In this document: piece after piece, positions 45,423 to 49,983 of the stretch
How the letters are laid out: every line of letters begins with the position of its first letter
How positions within the stretch are numbered: the first letter of the stretch is position 1
NCBI GenBank assembly: GCA_002729765.1
Contig: PBYV01000013.1
Coordinates: 1 to 49,983 of the forward strand
Length of the DNA stretch: 49,983 bases
Source: Acidimicrobiaceae bacterium
Lineage (GTDB): Bacteria; Actinomycetota; Acidimicrobiia; Acidimicrobiales; MedAcidi-G1
Direction: 5' to 3'
Translations under genes and position numbers: made by a program
Notes under the pieces: generated by a model
The model's database searches: none
Told to the model about the DNA's origin: nothing
What the model saw: the letters and a program-made list of their open reading frames with translations, nothing else

Positions 45423-45776
45423 TTAACACTTGGGTCCCTCATTCGAACTCTGTGCTGCAGGTCTGTGTAGAACACCTCCAGTAATTTTAACTTTTATAGA
45501 ACCTTTTTCTGAATCTAGGATTTGTCCATCTCCATCAATAATCATGCTGTATGCGTCATCAGAATGAGGAGGGAAGATCAAACTGACTGAACTCGAGTCA
45601 GCTAAATTTTTTAGTGTTCCTTTTCCAGGCGAGCAGATAAGACAATCATCTTCTAAAGAAATTACTGAATGAACGATTTTTGCTTTTCCCTCTTCAGTCA
45701 TGGTTACTACAAACGCAGAATGACCATATTCAGAAAGGCGTTTGTCTATATCTTCGATTGTGACTTTAATACTCAT
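45423..45776 (-). CDS. PNPOx-like FMN-binding split-barrel protein
   Basis: A small protein of 117 residues from the ATG at 45776. The pattern of a beta-rich protein with AFVVTMTEEGKAKIVHSVIS and ICSPGKGTLKNLADSSSVSLIF fits pyridoxamine-phosphate-oxidase-like split barrels, which bind FMN, F420 or haem. A longer frame to 45824 exists, but the fold begins at MSIKV and a TATGAT box lies 6 nt before this ATG. It is divergent from the HTH-TOBE gene. Function not assignable. Confidence 0.65.
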   Translation of the reverse strand: MSIKVTIEDIDKRLSEYGHSAFVVTMTEEGKAKIVHSVISLEDDCLICSPGKGTLKNLADSSSVSLIFPPHSDDAYSMIIDGDGQILDSEKGSIKVKITGGVLHRPAAQSSNEGPKC

Positions 45777-45782
45777 AGGAAA

Positions 45783-45788
45783 ATCATA
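45783..45788 (-). promoter_or_regulatory. probable -10 box of a leaderless start (PNPOx-like gene)
   Basis: On the minus strand TATGAT, a near-ideal TANNNT -10, ends 6 nt before the ATG at 45776 and no Shine-Dalgarno sequence is present, so the mRNA probably begins at the start codon. Confidence 0.4.
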
Positions 45789-45847
45789 ATTTATATTTTT
45801 GAATAAAAAAAGTTGTATTTGCAAGGTTTTACAGTATTTTTTATTGT

Positions 45848-46237
45848 ATGTACAAGTTTAGAATTGGTGAAGCAGCTCAATTACTCGGTGTCAGCGCAGA
45901 CACAGTCAGAAGATGGGCGGACTCCGGTCGTCTTTCAATTGAAAGAACTGAAGGCGGACACCGGCTCATAAACGGAGTTGAACTTGCAAAACTTGCCCAA
46001 GAAATTTCAAATTCGAGTGAACAGGAAGGAGCTACTCTTTCAGCTCGAAACCGTTTCACTGGTTTAATCACTCGTGTCGTCGCTGATGGAGTTATGGCTC
46101 AAGTTGAACTTCAAGCTGGTCCGTATCGCGTTGTTTCTTTAATCTCGGCTGAAGCAGTTAAAGAGCTCGGATTGAAACCTGGTGCTCTGGCAGTAGCTGC
46201 GATAAAGGCAACAAATGTGGTTATTGAGAGTCCATAA
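45848..46237 (+). CDS. MerR/excisionase-type HTH + TOBE (Mop) regulator
   Basis: A 129-residue two-part protein. Residues 1-53 are a MerR-like/excisionase helix-turn-helix (FRIGEAAQLLGVSADTVRRWADSGRL, GGHRLI). Residues about 66-127 are a Mop/TOBE domain (ARNRFTGLITRVVADGVMAQVEL, LGLKPGALAVAAIKATNV), which binds molybdate or tungstate. It heads the modABC genes and its end overlaps modA by 23 nt, so it is probably the molybdate-sensing regulator, taking the place of ModE. A direct molybdate-storage role is less likely because of the HTH. Confidence 0.88.
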   Translation: MYKFRIGEAAQLLGVSADTVRRWADSGRLSIERTEGGHRLINGVELAKLAQEISNSSEQEGATLSARNRFTGLITRVVADGVMAQVELQAGPYRVVSLISAEAVKELGLKPGALAVAAIKATNVVIESP

Positions 46238-46931
46238 GAGACTAAACAAACAGTTATTAATCGTTGGAATTTTTTGCTTAACTTGCTTTGGGTGTGGCAA
46301 AGAAGAGCAGGAAGTAAACATTTATGCTGCTTCCTCTCTTACCGAGGCAGTCTCTGCAGTGGTCGAACGATATGAAGAAATTTATAAAGTTGAGGCAAAG
46401 ATCGTTTTTGCCGGTTCAAATCACTTAGCCGCACAACTTAGAGATGGAGCAGATACAGATGTTTTCATCACAGCAGATGTTGACCTTGTTGACGGTTTGG
46501 GTTTTGAGAGCATTCTGGAGGGTTTCGCTTACAACTCTTTGGTTGTAGTTAAACCTGTCGCTTTTATTGATAAAAGCTTTGGACCAAGTGACTTAACCAG
46601 CGATGAAAAACTTATAGCAATCTGCTCGGAGGGAGTTCCATGTGGCGATGCCACAAAATCAAAGTTTGGAATCATAAATGCAGATACATACGAAATGAAT
46701 GTTAAGGCTGTTTTAACGCGTGTGGCCTCAATGGAAGTAGACCTAGGAATTGTTTACGAAACTGACCTCAAGAATGAACCAAATGTAACTGCGGCATGGC
46801 CTCAAGAAATTACTTGTCCTTGCGTCTCTTACGCAGCGGCATCTAGCGGCAAAAAAGGAACTGACTTCAATGACTTTTTAACTTCCGATATCGCTAAAGA
46901 AATTTTTTCTAGTCACGGATTTTCCTTATGA
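46215..46931 (+). CDS. modA: molybdate-binding lipoprotein
   Basis: A 238-residue substrate-binding protein with signal peptide and lipobox LTCFGC (Cys27), then VNIYAASSLTEAVSAVV, the classic ModA opening that binds the oxyanion. VDLGIVYETDL near the end is also conserved. The start may be ATG 46215 or TTG 46224; both lie within the end of the regulator gene. The last 4 nt overlap modB. It should feed molybdate to ModBC for molybdopterin enzymes such as the hydroxylase at 32541. Confidence 0.93.
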   Translation: MWLLRVHKRLNKQLLIVGIFCLTCFGCGKEEQEVNIYAASSLTEAVSAVVERYEEIYKVEAKIVFAGSNHLAAQLRDGADTDVFITADVDLVDGLGFESILEGFAYNSLVVVKPVAFIDKSFGPSDLTSDEKLIAICSEGVPCGDATKSKFGIINADTYEMNVKAVLTRVASMEVDLGIVYETDLKNEPNVTAAWPQEITCPCVSYAAASSGKKGTDFNDFLTSDIAKEIFSSHGFSL

Positions 46932-47707
46932 ATAGAATCCCAAAAACAGTCGTTTTATTTGCAACTATTGCGATTTTATTTCTTTTATCGCCGCTAATAG
47001 GACTTTTGCAGAGAATGCCTTGGTCTGGACTGGCTGACCTTCTTGGAAGTGATGTCGTTCTCGACGCTTTCTTGCTTTCCTTGTTAGTAAGTTTTTCAGC
47101 CGCTTTAGCAGTGCTTGTATTTGGAATTCCAATCGCATGGTTTTTAGCCAGATCTAATTTTCCTTTTATGAAATTACTTCGCGCTATAGTGCTTCTCCCA
47201 ATGGTTCTTCCTCCAGTGGTAGGTGGCACTGCTTTACTTTTCGCTTTTGGGAGACAAGGTTTTTTAGGTAAGTGGCTAAGTGACTGGTTTGGTTTAACTC
47301 TTCCATTTACTACAGCTGGATCAGTGGTGGCAGCAGTTTTTGTTTCAATGCCTTTTTTTGTAGTTGCTGTTGAATCAGCTTTCCGCTCTATTAATGAAGA
47401 TCTTGAAAAAACAGCAGAAACGCTTGGAGCTTCTCCGCCAAAAATATTTTTAAGGATCACACTTCCTCGTATTTTCCCTTCAATAATTGCAGGGCTCGCT
47501 CTATCTTGGGCTCGAGCTCTTGGAGAATTTGGTGCAACTATTACTTTCGCTGGGAATATGCCTGGTGAGACCCAAACCTTACCTCTGGCAATTTTTCTAG
47601 CACTAGAAACTAAACCTGAAGCAGCTTTAGCTCTTAGTTTGGTGATGATTGTAACTTCGCTTGCGATTCTTATACCGTTCCGCGATCAGTGGTTGCCGAG
47701 TAGATAA
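46928..47707 (+). CDS. modB: molybdate ABC transporter permease
   Basis: A 259-residue membrane protein with about six spans. FGIPIAWFLARSNFPF, LPMVLPPVVGGTALLFAFGRQGFLG and the EAA loop DLEKTAETLGASPPKIFLRI (that contacts the ATPase), then GEFGATITFAGN, are typical ModB sequences. ATG overlaps the modA stop by 4 nt; modC follows after 2 bp. Confidence 0.95.
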   Translation: MNRIPKTVVLFATIAILFLLSPLIGLLQRMPWSGLADLLGSDVVLDAFLLSLLVSFSAALAVLVFGIPIAWFLARSNFPFMKLLRAIVLLPMVLPPVVGGTALLFAFGRQGFLGKWLSDWFGLTLPFTTAGSVVAAVFVSMPFFVVAVESAFRSINEDLEKTAETLGASPPKIFLRITLPRIFPSIIAGLALSWARALGEFGATITFAGNMPGETQTLPLAIFLALETKPEAALALSLVMIVTSLAILIPFRDQWLPSR

Positions 47708-47709
47708 CG

Positions 47710-48723
47710 ATGCTGCAACTTAATGGGTCTTTAGACCTCGAACTCTTCACTTTAAAAGTCAAACTTCAAATTAATAAGAATGAAACAGTCAGTCTTCTCG
47801 GTCCGAACGGCTCAGGAAAATCAACACTTTTAAGACTTATATGTGGTCTGGAAAAGCTGACTACAGGAAGTCTGCGAATAAATAAGAACATCGTCGATTC
47901 AGAAAATACTTTCCTCCATTCCCGTTTCAGAAATGTCGGTTGGGTACCTCAAAACCAAATGCTTTTTGATCATTTAACTGTGAAACAAAACATTGAGTTC
48001 AGTCCAAATTCATCCAAAAAAGAGGTATCTGAGTTGATCGAACTCTTTGACCTGGAACATGTACAAGACAAAAAAGCAGGCAATTGCTCCGGAGGTGAAT
48101 CTCAACGTGTCGCAATTACTAGAGCGATCGCTTCTAAGCCTCAGCTTCTCTTACTCGATGAACCTTCTACAGGTCTTGATGAAAAGAGTAAACAAACTAT
48201 TCACCGGTATTTAAAAACACAAAAGAGAGTAGCGACTTTGCTGATTACACACGACCCTCTTGAAGCCGCTTCTTTGTCAGAACGTCTAATTATTTTAGAA
48301 AAAGGTGAAATAACTCAGTCAGGAACACCAGATGAAGTAAGAAATTCCCCTGCAACTCCTTATTCTGCTTCTCTAGTTGGATTGAACTTCGTACCTGCTT
48401 TAGCTGATGGTCTGGTCGCCATGACCAGCAAAGGAGTGGAACTAATTTTAAGCGAATCAATTCAAGGCCAAGTCAATATCGTGATCCCTCCAAAATCTAT
48501 TGCTCTTTATAGAGAAAAACCGATCGGAAGTCCTAGAAACGTCCTTAAAGCAAAAATCTTAGAAATAAACCATGTAGGGGAAAATGTTCGAATCAACTTG
48601 GATGGCCAATTAAATTTCATGGCCGAAATTACTAAAAATGCTTTTGAAGTTCTCAATCTACATAAAGGTGACGAAGTTTGGGCTGCATTCAAAGCAACAG
48701 AGTTAATCACTGCTCCGGCCTAA
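47710..48723 (+). CDS. modC: molybdate ABC transporter ATP-binding protein
   Basis: A 337-residue ATPase: Walker A GPNGSGKST (residues 31-39), signature CSGGESQRVAITRA and Walker B LLLLDEPSTGLD. The last 110 or so residues form a TOBE-like extension (VLKAKILEINHVGENVRINL), as in ModC proteins regulated by bound oxyanion. It completes the operon regulator-modA-modB-modC. Tungstate or sulfate specificity cannot be fully excluded. Confidence 0.93.
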   Translation: MLQLNGSLDLELFTLKVKLQINKNETVSLLGPNGSGKSTLLRLICGLEKLTTGSLRINKNIVDSENTFLHSRFRNVGWVPQNQMLFDHLTVKQNIEFSPNSSKKEVSELIELFDLEHVQDKKAGNCSGGESQRVAITRAIASKPQLLLLDEPSTGLDEKSKQTIHRYLKTQKRVATLLITHDPLEAASLSERLIILEKGEITQSGTPDEVRNSPATPYSASLVGLNFVPALADGLVAMTSKGVELILSESIQGQVNIVIPPKSIALYREKPIGSPRNVLKAKILEINHVGENVRINLDGQLNFMAEITKNAFEVLNLHKGDEVWAAFKATELITAPA

Positions 48724-48786
48724 AAAACATTTAAGATACGACTACTGCATTACTTCTAACGAGTAACGATATAAGAAAGGTGTCGA

Positions 48787-49797
48787 ATGAAACTTGGATT
48801 GATTTGGGGATACTGGTCAGCTCAACCGCCCAAAGACTGGGTTCCGCTCACACAGGAAGCTGAAAAATTGGGTATTGACACAGTTTGGACTTCTGAATCT
48901 TGGGGCTCCGATGCTTTTTCTCCACTGGCGCATTTAGCTGCTGTAACTGAAAAAATTCGCTTAGGTACAAGTGTTGTTCAAATCGCAGCTCGTACACCAA
49001 CAGCTTGTGCTATGCATGCAGTAACTCTTGATCACTTATCTTCCGGTCGCTTAATTCTTGGCATAGGAGTATCCGGGCCTCAAGTGGTGGAAGGGTGGTA
49101 TGGACAACCATTTAAACGGCCTTTAGCTAGAACTCGAGAGTACGTTGAAATCCTAAGATCAGCTTTCGCTCGTGAGGATTACCTTTCTTACGAAGGTGAA
49201 TTTTTTCAACATCCTTACAAAGGGCCTGATTCGACCGAACTTGGTAAACCCCTGAAAATTATGACCCATCCCCTACGAAGCGATATCCCTATTTTTATTG
49301 GAGCGGAAGGTCCGAAAAATGTAGCTCAAACATGTGAAATCGCTGACGGCTGGCTACCTCTCTACTATTCGCCATATCGTCAAGACGTATACAGTGAAGT
49401 GATCTCAAATCGTAAAGACAGTTTTGAGATACCTCTTAATATGATCGTGAATGTAACTGATGACATTGAAACAGGTCTACTCCCAATCAAAATGAGTATC
49501 GCCCTTTACATAGGCGGCATGGGGGCGAAAGGAAAAAACTTTCATACAGAGTTAATGTCCCGAATGGGATTTGAAGCCGAAGCTAAACGTATACAGGAAT
49601 TATTTCTAGAAGGTAAACGAGAAGAAGCAATTGCTTCAGTACCAAGTGACTTCTGCGATGAGATAAGTCTTGTTGGACCAGCAGACAGAATTCGTGACAG
49701 GGTTCAAGCTTTCGAAGACAGTCCAATAACCATGTTGAATATTTCTGCACGCTCACTTGATGAACTACGCGAGGTGTCAGAAATAATTCTTGGATAA
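48787..49797 (+). CDS. LLM-class F420-dependent oxidoreductase
   Basis: A 336-residue luciferase-like barrel: AEKLGIDTVWTSESWGSDAFSPLAHLAA near the N-terminus, LDHLSSGRLILGIGVSGPQVVEGWYGQPF in the middle, GKPLKIMTHPLR and YIGGMGAKGKNF later. It parallels the gene at 6022 almost throughout, so they are paralogues. F420 is the likely cofactor; the substrate is unknown. AAAGGTG lies just before the ATG. It precedes an alcohol dehydrogenase gene. Confidence 0.9.
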   Translation: MKLGLIWGYWSAQPPKDWVPLTQEAEKLGIDTVWTSESWGSDAFSPLAHLAAVTEKIRLGTSVVQIAARTPTACAMHAVTLDHLSSGRLILGIGVSGPQVVEGWYGQPFKRPLARTREYVEILRSAFAREDYLSYEGEFFQHPYKGPDSTELGKPLKIMTHPLRSDIPIFIGAEGPKNVAQTCEIADGWLPLYYSPYRQDVYSEVISNRKDSFEIPLNMIVNVTDDIETGLLPIKMSIALYIGGMGAKGKNFHTELMSRMGFEAEAKRIQELFLEGKREEAIASVPSDFCDEISLVGPADRIRDRVQAFEDSPITMLNISARSLDELREVSEIILG

Positions 49798-49811
49798 ATC
49801 CTAGTTTTTTT
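49789..49811 (+). terminator. possible weak terminator
   Basis: CTTGGATAAATCCTAG can fold into a short stem with one mismatch and is followed by a run of seven T. It overlaps the stop codon of the F420-type oxidoreductase. The stem is weak, so this is tentative. Confidence 0.3.
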
Positions 49812-49876
49812 ACCTCTTTTCGACTTTTATATAACAACAAGTTCAAGTAATCTTCGCTGATGTCTAGGAACTTTCG

Positions 49877-49983
49877 ATGACTCTTATCAAAGCTGCTGTA
49901 TGCCGCGAGCCTAAAACTGACTTAACCATTGAAGAGATCCGATTGTCGGACCCTGAACAAGATGAAATTCGAGTAACTGTAGA
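49877..49983 (+). CDS. zinc-type alcohol dehydrogenase (MDR), N-terminal part
   Basis: Only the first 35 codons are in the window: ATG at 49877, preceded by AGGA. The sequence IKAAVCREPKTDLTIEEIRL followed by DPEQDEIRVTV is the usual opening strand pair of medium-chain zinc-dependent alcohol dehydrogenases of the class III-like group. The catalytic residues lie beyond the right edge. It follows the F420-type oxidoreductase by 79 bp. Confidence 0.75.
   Translation, partial: MTLIKAAVCREPKTDLTIEEIRLSDPEQDEIRVTV

Noticed and set aside
46909-47460. 183-codon minus-strand frame
   Set aside because: Antisense to modB, which has all family motifs; no domain seen in the minus frame.

Overview
This window looks like a piece of an AT-rich, densely coded actinobacterial chromosome. 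The best guess is a marine member of the Acidimicrobiia, inferred from gene content rather than from any marker phylogeny. Supporting signs are two F420-type luciferase-like oxidoreductases, a DtxR/IdeR-type regulator with matching iron boxes, a Thr/Pro/Ala-rich linker of the kind common in Acidimicrobiia, many fatty-acid/CoA genes, frequent TTG/GTG starts, and several starts with a TANNNT box 6-8 nt upstream and no Shine-Dalgarno sequence (probable leaderless mRNAs). I see no rRNA, tRNA, CRISPR array, transposase, integrase or phage gene. No gap between genes exceeds about 200 bp.

Layout. 1-1370: 5' part of a Tat-exported PhoX-like (DUF839) protein running off the left edge through a 21-bp tandem repeat. 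1419-5861: methylmalonyl-CoA mutase operon (mutA-mutB-meaB, overlapping genes) with an unusually short small subunit. 6022-11611: forward run of F420-type oxidoreductase, epoxide hydrolase, alpha/beta hydrolase, a true formylglycine-generating enzyme with both catalytic cysteines, tRNA-dihydrouridine synthase and Maf. 11617-23783: an iron and cell-envelope block. It holds a FetB-like permease, a FEA1-like (algal iron-assimilation type) lipoprotein, a split Fe(III) ABC transporter (ATPase at 13952; binding protein and permease at 18098-20783), a DtxR-family regulator, and interleaved envelope-glycan genes (FAD enzyme, flippase-glycosyltransferase fusion, GT-C-like membrane protein, nucleotide-sugar epimerase). 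Two DtxR/IdeR-like palindromes sit in the two divergent promoter regions. 23838-32527: a 49-residue lipoprotein too small for usual gene callers, SDRs, nitronate monooxygenase, a metallo-beta-lactamase-fold hydrolase, a DUF7064-like protein, 3-methyladenine glycosylase, polyprenyl synthase, and an aminotransferase/omega-amidase pair. 32541-41893: an orphan molybdenum-hydroxylase large subunit, two acyl-CoA dehydrogenases, an amidohydrolase, kynureninase, an AhpD-like protein, a VOC protein and an SDR lacking the usual catalytic Tyr/Lys, together suggesting an aromatic/CoA-ester catabolic region. 42002-49983: valyl-tRNA synthetase, enoyl-CoA hydratase, a small FMN-type protein, a molybdate operon (HTH-TOBE regulator, modA, modB, modC), a second F420-type oxidoreductase and the start of an alcohol dehydrogenase.

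The most interesting part is the iron block. Between the FEA1-like gene and the fetB-like gene lie two tandem RNA hairpins with different stems but the same 8-nt loop. Their pairing is complete only in the RNA read in the direction of those two genes, where G-U wobbles replace what would be mismatches on the other strand. Together with the iron boxes and a DtxR protein whose primary metal-site residues differ from both DtxR and MntR, this looks like an iron-responsive system worth testing.
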